Numbered from the stretch's first letter, positions 1-11,840 are shown. The stretch: 64,000 bases of DNA from Scilla litardierei (GCA_030789695.1 CM061142.1:43075375-43139374); one strand, 5' to 3'. Numbers and translations: made by a program. Notes: a model not told the origin generated them from the sequence alone.

Positions 1-363
1 TATTTCCTCCTTAGCTTTGTGTTAAAACATCCCAAGATTGGCCCAAATTTGTGTCCAAATAGACTAAAAGAAGCCTATAACATCCAAATAACCCAAACAG
101 GCCCACTTGGGCAGCCCAGCCTTCCCAAAAAAAATCAAACAGTTTTTTTTAAAACTTGTTATGGGCCGGCCCAAGGGGGCCAGCCCACGCGGCTGTGCGT
201 GCGAAAACAGGGGGGTTAGGGTTCCTGATGGGGGCGGCCGCCGCCGTCGCCCCCCCCTAATCACACTGATCGTCGGGCGCCGGCTAGTTGCCGGCGCCGG
301 ACACTCCGACCGGGGGCGGCGGGTGCCGCCCCCTCTGCTCCTGAATGGGGGCGGCGGAAGCCG

Positions 364-365
364 CC

Positions 366-390
<25 letters not shown>
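364..390. repeat. poly-C tract (27 C)
   Basis: An uninterrupted run of 27 cytosines lies within the GC-rich leader of element I. It could fold as an i-motif, or as a G-quadruplex on the other strand. Its exact length is a likely sequencing or assembly uncertainty. Confidence 0.9.
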
Positions 391-396
<6 letters not shown>

Positions 397-946
397 TTTG
401 CAGCAGGCCCCGTATGGGGCCTGCTCTGCCAACGGAGGGGGGGCTGCTGGGCGCCGCCCCCCTCCAAAGTCCGACAGGGGGCGGCGATGGCCGCCCCCTC
501 TGAAGTCGACAGGGGGCGGCCATCGCCGCCCCCTCTGAAGCCCTAACCGGGGGGGCGACGGGTGCCCCCCCTTTCAGTTTCCAATTCTGTCGATGGAGAG
601 GAGCGGCTTCCTCCTCTGTTTGGCCGACAGGGACAACACAGCTGCCCCTTTCTGATCTGCGACGTCGCCGGCGTCGCCGGCGCAGTTCTTCCGACGGGGG
701 CGACAGAGCCGCCCCTCTTTTACTGTGTCGGGCGGCGGCCGGCGGGCCGCCCCCGATCTAGGGTTTGTAAAACCCAAATTTTTTTTTTGAAAAAATTAAT
801 CAAAAAACCAAATTTTTGCATAGATCCGAATATTATATCTGATAAAAAATGAATTTTTAACAGATCCGAAACTTAAAACAGATTAAAAATCTGATTTTTA
901 TCAGATCTACTACGAGCAGACAAAAATTTAAGATCCACAGCATGTG

Positions 947-959
947 GGCTCTGATACCA
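947..959 (-). other. primer-binding site (initiator Met tRNA) of element I
   Basis: The minus strand reads TGGTATCAGAGCC, the standard plant primer-binding site complementary to the 3' end of initiator methionine tRNA. It is two bases from the LTR that starts at 962, which fixes the element's orientation as minus. Confidence 0.9.
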
Positions 960-961
960 CT

Positions 962-1498
962 TGTAGAAACTAAAGATCTAGATTAATCATTAAGCAAGAC
1001 CATGCAAATAATAATCTAGATGTATAACATGCGGAATCTTAAATCATTGACCTACTCGGATTTAGCGGAAGCGTACCTGAGTCCTTCGCTAATAGTCTGA
1101 AAGATCCTGACGATACCGTAGCCGGCGATCTTCCAGAATAGCACGAATCAACTGTTGGAGAACCCCTTTAGTTTTCTCCTGGTTTCTCTCCCAGCGACGG
1201 GACGTAGAAAAGACGGCTCAACTTTGTTCGTGTATTCCGGGGACCATGACCGCTAATATTTATAGGCTAGCCTCCATAGCCCTAGGGTTTCCAACTCGGC
1301 CCATCAACGAGTTGAAGCCCAATAGTCTCTACACATAAAGGCCCCACAACCTGTTTAACTCATTTAGCCCATTTAATTAATTAAAAACAGATCACTAATA
1401 TATTGGGCTTAATATAACAGCGTAGCACTTATATAATTATTCACCGCATATTAGCCCAACGTTGGATTAAGATCCAACTTGTTGGATAAGTTCCAACA
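962..1498 (-). repeat. 5' LTR of copia-like element I
   Basis: A 537-bp LTR runs from TGTAGAAACT to TTCCAACA, so its termini are TG...CA. The PBS at its left end shows that this is the 5' LTR of an element read leftwards. The flank on the right is GTATA; the matching duplication would lie outside the window. The partner 3' LTR is not in the window. Confidence 0.8.
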
Positions 1499-2598
1499 GT
1501 ATATCCTTTCTTTCGCCAATGTTTCTAGTTTGTGTTAGGTTTATATAGGTAGAGTTGAATTGGATCTGCTCATTTTGTTTAAACAATTAATAATCTAAGT
1601 AGATATCTCACCTCTTTACATGTTTAATGAAAACTGAGGAGTATGGGCAAGAATAAATCGAGGAGTATGGGCAAGAATGATTTATTCATTTCCTGATGAA
1701 GATATTGAAGTAGGTTATTCTTCTTCACACGTTCTTAATTATTCTCTCCGTTCATCTGCTTTCTTTTTCACAGTTCCTTACTTTTGAAGCATCGCAATCT
1801 TTTTCACAGTTCCTTACTTTTGAAGCATCGCAACTCCTTGCCATCCGGTTACCTTTGGCCTTGTCAACTTAATTTGTTCAGTTCCTTGTTTGTATCTTGC
1901 ACATACATCATCAGATATGTGATTTACACATTGTAGGACCAATTTTCAGTGCTGGTGTGGGTCATCCATTTCTTAGTACTCTTTCTTCCAACTATTCTGA
2001 TTCCATGACCAAATAAGGGATTTGTTAACTGCGAGTACCACTCTCATCCCTTTATATATGCGCGTTAATTCTCACTCAACCAGGTGAGTCCTCAAAGTGG
2101 GCTTTGAACAATTGTCAAAATTACGCAAGCATAGACATACCGTTTCACTGTCTATTGTTGACTGGGTGATATTAACCTTGTTTCTTTTATTAGCTCGTCA
2201 TTAATCATTTATGTTGAAATTAGTAATTTACTAGTGTAGCAAAAGGTCATGATATGGTATAATGTGATGTTGGAGCCAATCACCTTGAAGGATATTTAGG
2301 GTTGTTGCATGTCCAATGCTTCTACACCTAGTTCTTCAAGTTAGAGGTTAAAGTGGAATCGATCATTCTCAATCTAGGTCATAAATGGCCTTCCAAAATA
2401 CTTATTATTACACGAATCACGGTTGTAATTTCATATCATTGGGCTCTGTTGCTTGTTATCACAACATTTGAGAATGTTTTCTTAAAAAGTTTATATTCCA
2501 ACTTTATTTTTAGCAATGTATCATGTTCAGATTCTATAGATGATTATTGTGAGTCAAATGCCAAATAACTGACATCCAACCTAACGTCTTGCTTGCAG
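1499..2598. other. non-coding stretch, probably intron of the PP2-like gene
   Basis: AT-rich sequence with no recognisable coding segment. It contains a short direct duplication near 1755-1830 (repeat of TTTTTCACAGTTCCTTACTT). It ends in a good 3' splice site (TCTTGCTTGCAG at 2587-2598) directly before the PP2-like exon, so the right part is probably an intron. I could not find the upstream F-box exons; they may be left of the window, displaced by element I, or lost. Confidence 0.5.
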
Positions 2599-2978
2599 GT
2601 TCCACACAGTTGCGTACCTGCAGCAGGTCTGGTGGCTGGATCTGCTTCCCACCTGGTGCATACAGCCTATACATCCGCCTGCATCTTGGCGGAGCCTCGA
2701 AGCGGCTAGGTCGACGGATTTGTAACCAGGAGCATGTCCATGGTTGGGATGTTAAGCCTGTGAGGTTACAGCTATGGACATCGGACAGTCAGCAGGCTAA
2801 ATCCGAGTGGCATTTGGAAGAACCTGGGTGCTGGAAGAGGTACCATGTAGGCGATTTTGTTGTGAGGTCTGACGTGCCGACTAAGGTCAAGTTTTCGATG
2901 ACCCAGATCGACTGCACTCACACCAAAGGGGGTCTTTGTATCGACTCTGTGTTAATATATATACCCCAAGGGATTTAA
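2599..2978 (+). pseudogene. F-box PP2-A13-like protein, last exon, frameshifted
   Basis: This encodes the C-terminal PHLOEM PROTEIN 2 (Nictaba-like lectin) domain found in plant F-box proteins of the PP2-A11 to A15 group, which act as SCF ubiquitin-ligase adaptors. After the splice acceptor, the first frame reads FHTVAYLQQVWW, the family's usual start for this exon. A second frame then carries the rest: FPPGAYSLYIRLHLG, then GRRICNQEHVHGWDVKPVR, then FSMTQIDCTHTKGGLCIDSV, ending at TAA 2976-2978. The switch of frame falls at about 2636-2645, where roughly five family residues are also missing, so a short deletion that is not a multiple of three is likely. The rest of the domain is well conserved, so decay is recent. 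Family assignment is confident; which member is not. An assembly error at this point is the main alternative. Confidence 0.75.
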
Positions 2979-3289
2979 ACAAGATAAGGCTATTCGCTCC
3001 TATGGGTAGGTTCTGCAGTAGTGATAGTCGAAAGATAAAATCACAAGCAGAAGATAATTTTTTTTTTTGTTTGTAACGTTTGTTTTAATGCCAGAGGGTG
3101 CCACTGCTGTTTATTTTGCAAATAATGTCTTTTTATTGTGAAGGCTTGCATTTTCTTTTTTAAAAGGGAGTTACTATGCGCACGGACCGAAATTGCTCCT
3201 CTCACGGACCACTTTATAGGCACCCCTCAAACTAATTTAAAAAATCATTTTATTGCTTTATACCCAACATTCTAGTGTTGGTTCTTAGG
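2979..3289 (+). other. 3' flank of PP2-like exon
   Basis: AT-rich sequence after the stop codon, with a T-rich run at 3058-3068. It is probably the 3' untranslated region and downstream DNA. No further feature was seen before the first similarity to element J. Confidence 0.4.
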
Positions 3290-4329
3290 TTCAATACTAA
3301 TGTTGTATTTGATGATGATCAACAGTATGTTCTGTGCTAATCACTCTACATGTTTTAGTCTCAAATTTATTACTGATTATCTTGATGGAGACACTGTATT
3401 TGATGATGAGATGATGGTTTTAAGGCTACGGAACAAAAGCTTTGCATGAAGACAATTGTACTTCAAGTGTATTTTATGTTTTCTTCATGTATTTTGCATT
3501 CGATTTTGTATTCTTTCGTGAGATCAAAAAGGAAGATTTTCCTGGCCACACACGATATTCACTAAGCTTCATTCTTCGTGGTCATAGGAAGTTGTATTCA
3601 TCTTCAAACTCAAAATGTAAGTAAAACCACAAGGGTGGTCGGTAAGTGGAAAGTTGTAGTAGTAGTTATACTTGTCAAAAGCCCTAACTTGTTTGAGGTC
3701 CTCTTGGTAAAGACGTTATTTGGTTGTAGAAGCCCTCTTGTAGGAGAAGAGGCACAGTTATAAGAAGCCCTCATTTTTAGGCCAGGTTGCTCTCGCTTGA
3801 GAGTTAGTGAAAAATCCAAGCAGTGCATGGGACTAGATGTAGCCCACTGGAGGGTGAACCAGGCTAAAATAACACGTGTTTACGATTGCTTTGTGTCACT
3901 ACTACTCTCATTATCCATCAGAAAGCAAGAAACATGGGTCGTGAAACAAAGGTACACCCGTCCCTAATCACAACGAAGCCATAGTATCCATCAGAGCCCT
4001 AAAGCATGAAAATAAAGAAATTAAAAGGGGATATGTGGTAGTGAGAATCAAACATGGGCCTCCACCAAGGCAGCTAGAAGATTCAACCACTAGGGCGAGC
4101 ACCGGAGCTCCTCATTGCTATTTAGTTGCAATTGTTATTTGTTTTCACCAAGCACTGATTCTTGGTTGCATGTAATTGAGTAGTTGACTAAGTACCTAGC
4201 GAGGTCACACTCGTATGTGTCATATGCAATATTGTAGAAGGGTTTGATAATTTTTGATTAGTACTTAATTTCTGACAATGTTGTTCAACCCCTCTTTTAG
4301 TAGTGTTTGTCATCTATATGATCCTAACA
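3290..4329 (+). repeat. 5' LTR of element J (eroded)
   Basis: It aligns by eye with the 3' LTR. The shared segment runs from GATTTTCCTGGCCACACACG through AGAAGAGGCACAGTT to TGACTAAGTACCTAGCG. It ends ATCCTAACA at 4329 and is followed by GTTGTATCAAAGC, a decayed form of the Met-tRNA primer-binding site. About 400 bp of the 3' LTR have no match here. Confidence 0.65.
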
Positions 4330-4405
4330 CGTTGTATCAAAGCACAAGTGGAACTTATCATTTTCTTGGACACTCCCTTATCTCGTGATTCAGTAAAAGC
4401 AAAAC

Positions 4406-4705
4406 TTGGTATCATTTTCCGCTACTACGGTAGAGTATATTGATGCCGGACTAGCATGTGCTCTAATCTTATGGATGAGACAAGTCTTAACTGACTTTGA
4501 AATTATGTGTTATACATCCATCATCTACTTTGATAATAAGGGTGCTATTAATCTGACAAAAAACCATGTTTTACACCCTAGGACAAAACATATAGATATT
4601 CGACACATGTTCATTAATGATCATTGTTACAAGAAGGATGTAGAATTAAGATATATTTCTATTGAACAAAAGTGGCAGATATACCGACCAAAGCTCGTAA
4701 GTTAG
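4406..4705 (+). pseudogene. Ty1/copia RNase H remnant (element J)
   Basis: The translation retains the copia RNase H signature: an (A)EYIDAGLACA-like segment, ILWMRQ, a DNKGAINLTKN block (normally DN.SAI..SKNP), then RTKHIDIRHMFI and an eroded E-Q-K-W tail. This is the C-terminal end of the pol polyprotein, which degrades the RNA strand during reverse transcription. About 100 codons survive, with no RT upstream and a stop before the usual ADIFTK motif, so it is non-functional. It matches the position expected just upstream of the 3' LTR of J. Confidence 0.85.
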
Positions 4706-5171
4706 ATACATTTATCAAATTACATAGAAACCGTGGCATTGTTTGTGAGGAAGAACTTTAGTTGTTTATTCTATGCTTGCTAATAAATTTATGATCTCTC
4801 TTACATTGCTTCTTTTTTATCATGACAACGGGGGGAGAAATGTGGAATGCATATAAAATGTAATTCATACAATATTCTGTTCTCAACACGTGGTTAAATG
4901 TAATTCATGATATGATAATATTCTATTCTCAACACGTGGTCCTACACACTTGACAAACACGTGGTTATGTTTGAACTCATACACACTCAAGATTTAATAT
5001 GAATATATGCTTTATTCATACTTATCCTAACGTGCAAAGATGCAGGGGGAGTTTTAAAGATTTTCATTAACACCATGCATCAATGTAGGGGAAGTATGTG
5101 CGTTTCTTTCAATATTATCATTCTATATTTTATATCATTTGTTTGTCGTCACCAAAAAGATGATAAATGTT

Positions 5172-6714
5172 TGATATTAAGTACCTAAATTATAGTTTTG
5201 ATGATGATTAAACAAATGATGTGTACTAATCTTGATTAGTAAGTGTGTATGTTATAAAGAGAAAATTTCATCAAGACCATTGGAACATGCACAAAGTAAT
5301 GAAAGAAATGATCGTATAAATGGCACATGCTCAAAGCATTGAAGGCATTTAAATTAGAGCATGAAGTCAATATAAAAAGTGGAGGAGACTCACTCAAAGG
5401 CAATAAGAGCTCACGATTCTAAGGCATGGAGATGGATGAATTCAAGCTACTTCAAGCCAAGATGGTATATTTTTGATGTATTTTGTATTTTAGTCCATGT
5501 TTTTAGAATTTATATAGGCGGTTGAGATTGAAGCTCCACACACACACTTAGAAAACATGTTAAGCCATAAAAATTATTTTGAAACTATTTTTAAATCATT
5601 TAGGTAGAGTATCATACTCTCTTTTTGATACAAATTCATGTATAGCAGAGTAGTCGACTCTCCATACTATAGGAGTCGACTATCGGAGTTTAGCTGCTTC
5701 AGAGTAGTTTCTGACTCTGCAGTGTAGTCGACTAGTGTAGCCAGAGTAATCGACTCTTGAGGTAGTAGTGGACTACAGGGAGAACAGGAGTCGACTCTCA
5801 TGCTTTAGCGGTCAAGTTTTGAATATTTCCATAATTGACGTGATTGTGTAGGTTATAGCCATTGGGGGATGATTTTTTGGTTTTTTTTGTACGAAAATCA
5901 TCTCTATAAATAGAGAGCTTTTACAAGAGTTTTACAACAATTTTACAAGAATTATTAAGCATTTTATGGCTAAATTTCAAGTGTTTTCAAAGATATTCAT
6001 CTCTCTTGCTCTCTACTATTTTCAAAGGCCATTTTGTTTTGATTTTTCTTAAAAGATTTCAAGCTATTTTTGGCCTTATTGATTTTAATCTCTAGATCTT
6101 ATCTATCATTTTTGAGACAAGATCAAGTTGTTTTTGATTCTCAAGCATTTTAAGTTTCGATTCTTTCTTGAGATAAAAAAGGAAAATTTCCTGGCCACAC
6201 ACGATATTCACTAAAGCTTCAATGTTGGAAGCTATAAAAAGTTGTATTCATATTCAAATTCAAAATGTAAGTGAAACCACAAGGGTAGTTGGTAAGTGGT
6301 AAGTTGTACTGGTTGTTGTTCTTGTGAAAACCACTCACTTGTTTGATGTCTTCTCGGTAAAGAGGTTATTTGGTTGTAGAAGCCATCTGGTTGGAGAAGA
6401 GGCACAGTTGTAAGAAGCTTTCATTTTTAAGGCATAGTTGCTCTCACTTGAGAGTTGGTTAGTGGAAAATCCAAACGGTGATTGGAACTAGATGTAGCCT
6501 ACGGGAGGGTGAACTACGATAAAATTCCAGGTGTTTGTGATTGTCTTATGTCAATATTACTCTCATTACTCTTTACTTGTAATTGTTGTTGTTAGTTTTC
6601 TATTATGCACTGACTCCTGGTTGCTGGTAATTGAGTAGTTGACTAAGTACCTAGCGTGGTTACACTCGTAGGAGACTTAGGCAATATTGTAGAATGATAC
6701 TACTGATCTTAACA
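5172..6714 (+). repeat. 3' LTR of element J
   Basis: It begins TGATATTAAGTACC, just after a decayed purine tract, and ends GATCTTAACA at 6714. A TATA box (TATAAATA, about 5904-5911) lies in it. Positions 5640-5810 hold five or so copies of a GTCGAC-centred motif (for example GAGTAGTCGACTC), probably a U3 repeat array. The downstream half is shared with the 5' LTR. Confidence 0.7.
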
Positions 6715-7270
6715 GATTAGTGTCGTATGGAGTCAATAGGTTCATAATAAATCCATGCCATGTGTAGACGGATAAACTTATTAGGAGTAACAAATCTCAT
6801 CACATAGTTAACTATGGATCACATATGAATCAAGGCTTTAATGTGCAATGGGTTTGACTGATTTCGTACTCGAGACACGTTAAGGACATAGACTTGATGA
6901 AGACAGTTGACTATACGATAAGCTGTCATTGTCAATTCCAAGTCCTGGTTGGAAGAGATTTCAGATTCAAACCAACCAGATAATGACTGTTCCAAAACAA
7001 ATGGTATTGAATCATTGGGCCGGCACTCGAGATGACTCGACCAATGAGTAATTAAGGCCCACAGAGCCCACAAGAGAAACCCGATATCAACTCCGTCAAA
7101 GCCCACCAGCCAGTCGCCCGTTGCACTCCCATCACTCAAACGTGGGTTTAAAGGCGGCCTCTTAAATAGCAAGAACGTGGGCAACATTTACTCATATTAA
7201 AGGGGGAGATCATGGCACCATAATAGATGACCGTTATCCCCCCAACGTCATTGAAGGGGCCCAGGAGGCC

Positions 7271-7277
7271 TATAAAT
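7271..7277 (+). promoter_or_regulatory. TATA box of G LTR
   Basis: TATAAAT lies in GGCCTATAAATACC, with a C/A-rich stretch downstream, typical of a Tat-lineage LTR promoter. K inserted about 45 bp downstream, near the expected transcription start. Confidence 0.6.
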
Positions 7278-8352
7278 ACCAAAAGGGTTCCAATTCCCAA
7301 GCTATGAGATCTAATACATTGTAACACCTATAAGTGCAAATATTAATAGTAATTCATGCAATAGCTCAAGTTTTGACAATATTTGCATTCATGCCCAACA
7401 AGATTTGCATTATACACAAATGTGGGCATATTTGCAAAAAAAATTCCTTAAAGAGGGTTTTGAGGAAAGTTTCTCCAAATGGCATGGATAGTAATTATAA
7501 TTACAAATTAGAGGGCATTTTTAAGAGGGAAAGTGAGAGAAAGGGAAAAAAAACAATGGCAATCTTGTAAATTGTGGGGAATTTATTGCATGAAGTTTCT
7601 AAACTTTCTCCATTTTCCCCCATTCATTAATCTCTTTATCCCTAAAAAATAAAAGGGGGGAGGGGGGTTTCTTTCTCTTGTGGCCAAACCAACAAGAGGA
7701 AAAAGAAGAAAAAAAACACAAACACACAAAAGGAGGGAATGGCAAACTTGAAAATGATGGAAAATCAAGAAACTTCTACACTATGCCTAATTACTCTACC
7801 CCATACTCCATTATTAAATCTTTTAATCTCCCAAAACCCCCCAAGACCTGGCATCTGTTTCCTTATCCCCGAAAGGGCCGAACCCAGCTAGGGGAAAAAC
7901 AAAAAATAATAATAAGAGAAAAGGGAAGAAAAAGAGGAAGGAGGAGGAGAAGAGGATTAAGGTCAAGCTTGAGGAGGATCTATAATCATCCTATTAAGGC
8001 TTTAGGTAGGAATCTTAATCCCCCCTTGGTTCTATTTAAGATGTCTTCTTGTGGAAATTGCAATTAATTCTTGAATTTCCTTAGATTTGATGTTTCTCCT
8101 TAAAAATTGGTTGTGAAGTAATTTCTCTTTTACTCTTGGATGATGTAAATATTATATTATCTATAATTAAGGGGAGGTCATGCCCAAATTTTAGGAAGAC
8201 ATAGATGATAAGCTAAAAATTTGGTTTTTCTTCGATGGCTTTAGGAAAGTTGATGACTTTTTACTAAAAGTTTAGATTTTTCTTAAGGAGCTTTGATGAA
8301 AGGCCTCTATTAAGAAATACTATACACCTCCTCCTTGAGGTTTTCTTGTCAA

Positions 8353-8446
8353 GATGATCTTTTTCCTAGCATCCTATTATTAGTTTTCATTGAAAAAAAG
8401 ATGATCTTTTTCCTAGCATCCTATTATTAGTTTTCATTGAAAAACT
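8353..8446 (+). repeat. 47-bp tandem duplication in K
   Basis: Two nearly perfect copies, starting at 8353 and 8400, of a unit containing GATGATCTTTTTCCTAGC and ending in an A run. It is a local duplication inside LTR K. Confidence 0.9.
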
Positions 8447-8709
8447 ACTATTACATTTAAAGGACCTCTAACAAGTTTTAGTTTTTTCTTATAAGGGATT
8501 GTTTTTCCTTAAGAACTCATGTAGGAAGCATACTACCTTATGTCATATTATGTTTCAAGCACCCTTTATCCATTTTCAAGTTTCTTTATGAATTAGCAAG
8601 TGCTACAAACATGAAATCATGTCATTCCTTCCAAAGTTGTGAACTTTAGTAGCTTGTTTTAAAAAGTAGAATCTTTATTAAATACACATGAGCAAGTTGT
8701 TATTTTTAT

Positions 8710-9678
8710 GGGTTTTTCTCATATTAGTCCCTTAAATCTTGCATAATTTGATATTAGTCCCTTAAATCTTCGAATTTTGAGTTTAATCCCTCATATCATT
8801 AACTATAACCAAAATAGTCCCCTACTCTAATTTTCTGTTAAAAATCCATTAATGCTGACGTGGCTGTTAGTGCTGACGTGTCCAGCTTGTTCGCAGTGGC
8901 AGCGACGGTGATGAGGGGGATGAGGAGGAGGGGCGGTGGCGGTGAGGAGATGGGAGGAGGGGGGAGAGGGGGATCGGCGACAGGGAGAAGGGGGGAGATC
9001 GACAGGGGGGTTATGGGGAGGAGGGGGGATCGGCGGTGGGGGGAGAGCTCTCCCGGTGGCAGGGAGGAGGGGGGAGGAGGGGGATGAAAGGGGAGGGGGA
9101 GGGGAGAGACGCGGTGGGGAGGACGGGGATGAAGGGGGAGGCGATGGAGATCGACGGGGAGGAGGGGGATGATGGGGAGGAGGAGGGGAGGGGGGATTGA
9201 CAGCGGGGAGGCGGGGTGGATTGGGCGGTTATCGACGGCGGGGATGAGTGGGATGAAGGGGGATGAGGAAGGGAAGCGACGACGGGGAGGAGGGGAATGG
9301 GGGGAGGTGGAGGTGGAGGTGGAGGTGGAGGTGGGGATGAAGGGGGAGGAGGAGGGGGGAGCGACGGCGGGGAGGAGAGGGATGGGGGGATGAAGAGGGA
9401 AGGGGAGGGGGAGAGCGGCGGCGGGTAGGAGGTTCGCCTCCCCCTCCATCATCCTCCTCCGCCTCCCCCGCCTGCCTCCCTCATTATGGCTTAATTAATA
9501 ATTAATTAACACTAATTTTAATTAATCGTTAATTAATCTACCTATTTAACAGAATATTGAATGGGGGGACGATTTAGGTTAACGGCTTAAGATTTGAGGG
9601 ATTAAACTCAAAATACGAAGAATTAAGTGACTAATATCAAATTATGCATAATTTAAGGGACTAATATGAGAAAAACCC
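8710..9678. mobile_element. non-autonomous Mutator-like element (MULE)
   Basis: Imperfect terminal inverted repeats of about 115 bp begin GGGTTTTTCTCATATTAG at both ends (outer boundaries 8710 and 9678). They are flanked by the identical 9-bp duplication TATTTTTAT (8701-8709 and 9679-9687). Long TIRs with a 9-bp duplication are the hallmark of MULEs. There is no transposase. The core (about 8910-9440) is a strand-asymmetric purine run of GGGGAGGA-like units, including (GGAGGT)n near 9303-9336. The 204-codon proline-rich open frame on the minus strand is this tract read through, not a recognisable gene. Confidence 0.8.
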
Positions 9679-11840
9679 TATTTTTATTAATTATCCATGC
9701 ACAAGTTACAACCTTCATGTTGTATGTATGCGCAAGCTACCACCTTTATAAAGCACAAAATTGTCTTTCTTAAGAAAATCATGCACAAGTTGTAAAATGC
9801 TCTCTTGCAATTGGAAAAGGGTGGGAAATACCCACATGATATTTCGGCTTAAATCCATGGCATGCCCCCATCACTCATTCTCTTGTGGCATAAATGAATA
9901 TACACCAAAGATGCATAAATTTAAAGATATACATGCAAGAATGGTTATGATTTATGGTGGCATAATGAGAGGTTGCTTTGCCATGGGTAAATTGGGTATG
10001 GCATGCATATTTGGTATGGCACCTTGTGGATGTAATGTTGGAAAAGTTGTGGTGGGCATGGCATGTACATGCATGCCCCTTGGTTTAATGAAAGAAAGAT
10101 ATGGAAAGTTTTAAAGGAAAAGGAGGTGTCCATGCCAAATATGGTTCCATATGCAACATACTCATGTCAATGTAATTTCATAGGTATGTTTCCAATATGT
10201 TGAATTGAATGAGCACAAAATATGGACTTTACTTCGATTTGGGGTTGTAATTCTTTATGGTAAGGTTGTTCTACCACTTGTTCCAATATTGTGGCAATGG
10301 TAGTTGTAGTTCTTTTCTATACCCATGAATATTCTATCTCTTGTTAGCTTTCATACATCTTTATGCATGCATATGTCACTCATGTTACCCCATTTTGTAT
10401 GTGCTGCAACTTAATATACCACATTCTTACATGCATGATATGCTACTAATTCTGGTAAAACCGAAAATTATTTAAATTAAATCCCAGATGTCTACTTCCA
10501 CTTTTGAGGTGGGTGAGCACCCTGTGAGGGGTGGGGGAGACCAAAGCATTGGGTTGGCATAAGGGACGGGACTGGTTGTGTTAGTTGGGTTGGGTACACT
10601 CGCACTCCTGTCAGGCTACCGGGGCGGGGAGTGGGCGGAGGTGTTACCATAGGCTCCAGACGGGCTAGTGCGGCGGGGAGTCCTAGTTCTTACCACCCGC
10701 CTTAGTGGGTGAGGTCCCAATCCCTTATACCGTACTCAAGACCTAGGTTTCCACTATGCATACCTAAATAAAGAAATCTCAATAATTGTCACTCTCTGTG
10801 TTTGTTTTTCGTGTCGAATGTACTGATTGTAGTGTGGACACTGGAAACCCATAGATAGAGCCTTGGTGTGGTTGAGTTTTCCTACTGGGCACTCTGTGAC
10901 GTGTCCCCCTTCCTCTACAGGTACAGGTCCAGTGACGACGGGTCCTCTGCCTCAGCAGAGTCGCCAGGAGGGCGGCACTTCCCAGTCTGGGTCTCAGGGT
11001 AACTAGGCTGTGTGTGATTGCCCTGGGTTTTGGGGCTCGAGGGTGAGTGAGAGGAGCTGTAGTTACTTTTGTACCCCCAGTACTTTTGTACCCCCTGGAT
11101 GACTACGATTGTACTTTTTGGTTGTACAGTCTCTATGATGATGCCATGATGATGAGTTTAGTAGACACTTCTGTGTGTGACTCTAGACGCTCCCGCTGTT
11201 TGTCTGCCGCCGCTTAGCTGTACTTATTCTGTCGTGTTGGAGCATTCACTTTTTATACTTCTCTGCAATACGTTATACTTTTAGTCAGTGTAGTTCTAGC
11301 TGTTGCAGTGGCCTGTGTATTTCCTTTCCTAACAGCACATTCACGCTTTGTACCCAGTACCGCGGCCCGTCACCCATGTCTTCTGTATTTTTGGGGAGAT
11401 GGGGCATGACATACATAGACTCTATTCTTTGAGCATATATTTCTTCCACTAAAGAGCTTGCAACATTAGATCTGAGACGAACCTCCGTGGGTCGATCTCA
11501 GCTGCTCCAAGCTCCCTCTCTTCCTTAAGTTTCCATTCTAATTTAAGCATCGGAGGGGATTTGGGTCGAAACCCAGATCCGACCCCCCTGACGTTTCCTT
11601 GTAATGCAGATCGCCGAGTCTTGATCCTCCGTAAGGGTCGTACTAGAGACTCCCAGCCTCGATCCGTCGACATACGGGCTGCTCAAAGGTCGATCGGTCC
11701 CCGCAAGCCATCCATTATCTATCAACCGACCCTGGTTCTTCCAACATATGGTCCCACTCAACTCGTTGACGATGCTCTGACTCAGAACGAAGGGTCCATG
11801 TCAGCAAGACAATTATTTCGGTCATTTTTGGCCTTAACAG

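Larger units (their letters stand above)
1..961 (-). mobile_element. 5' leader of Ty1/copia-like element I
   Basis: This is the untranslated leader of a minus-strand LTR element whose 5' LTR lies at 962-1498 and whose coding part is beyond the left edge. The evidence is the adjacent primer-binding site and LTR. Positions 160-760 are very GC-rich, with repeated GGCGGC and GCCGCC blocks, a long poly-C run and a few copies of CGGGGGCGGC. Open frames through this part are low-complexity Gly/Pro/Arg strings on both strands, so I do not call genes. Positions 770-946 are AT-rich with repeated ATCTGAT and CAGATC motifs. No gag is in view. Confidence 0.65.
3290..6714 (+). mobile_element. old Ty1/copia element J, collapsed
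   Basis: Two strongly diverged LTR copies flank about 0.84 kb of internal sequence. That interior holds a degenerate primer-binding site, an RNase H remnant and polypurine-like tracts (CGGGGGGAG at 4830-4838). Most of gag-pol has been deleted. The left boundary is eroded and approximate. The many indels between the LTRs make this one of the oldest insertions in the window. Confidence 0.7.
7320..11411 (+). mobile_element. solo LTR K (chromovirus, Tekay-like)
   Basis: The LTR begins TGTAACACCT and ends GGGGCATGACA, and both sides are flanked by TACAT (7315-7319 and 11412-11416), a 5-bp target duplication. At about 4.1 kb it is long, including the 969-bp DNA transposon at 8710-9678. The TGTAAC...GTGACA-like ends, and the GT-rich tail with several polyadenylation-like stretches, resemble the LTRs of A and H, so I place it with Tekay/Del-type gypsy elements. 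No internal domain remains, as expected after LTR-LTR recombination. Proline- and lysine-rich open frames inside it (for example 7678-8067) are LTR/leader sequence, not genes. Confidence 0.8.
6721..11839 (+). repeat. 5' LTR of Tat-type gypsy element G (split by K)
   Basis: The LTR consists of 6721-7319 plus 11417-11839, interrupted by solo LTR K. The right part contains the ATTTAAGCATCGGAGGG phrase familiar in Tat/Retand LTRs and ends CCTTAACA, followed immediately by the primer-binding site. The left part has a TATA box and purine-rich GGGGGAGATCATGG. The left boundary is a guess: TGTCGTATGG at 6721 is the first TG after element J. No matching 3' LTR was found in the window. Confidence 0.6.

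Noticed and set aside
5640..5810. GTCGAC-rich segment considered as a CRISPR-like or satellite array
   Set aside because: Spacing is irregular and the motif is short; it is better explained as a U3 repeat of element J's LTR.
6819..7187. 122-codon minus-strand frame
   Set aside because: No recognisable domain; lies in the LTR of G opposite its direction of transcription.
7678..8067. 129-codon Lys/Arg-rich frame
   Set aside because: Lies in the LTR of K, is highly A/G-rich, and resembles no family.
8838..9452. 204-codon proline-rich minus-strand frame
   Set aside because: It is the complement of the purine tract in the MULE; no domain, and explained by composition.
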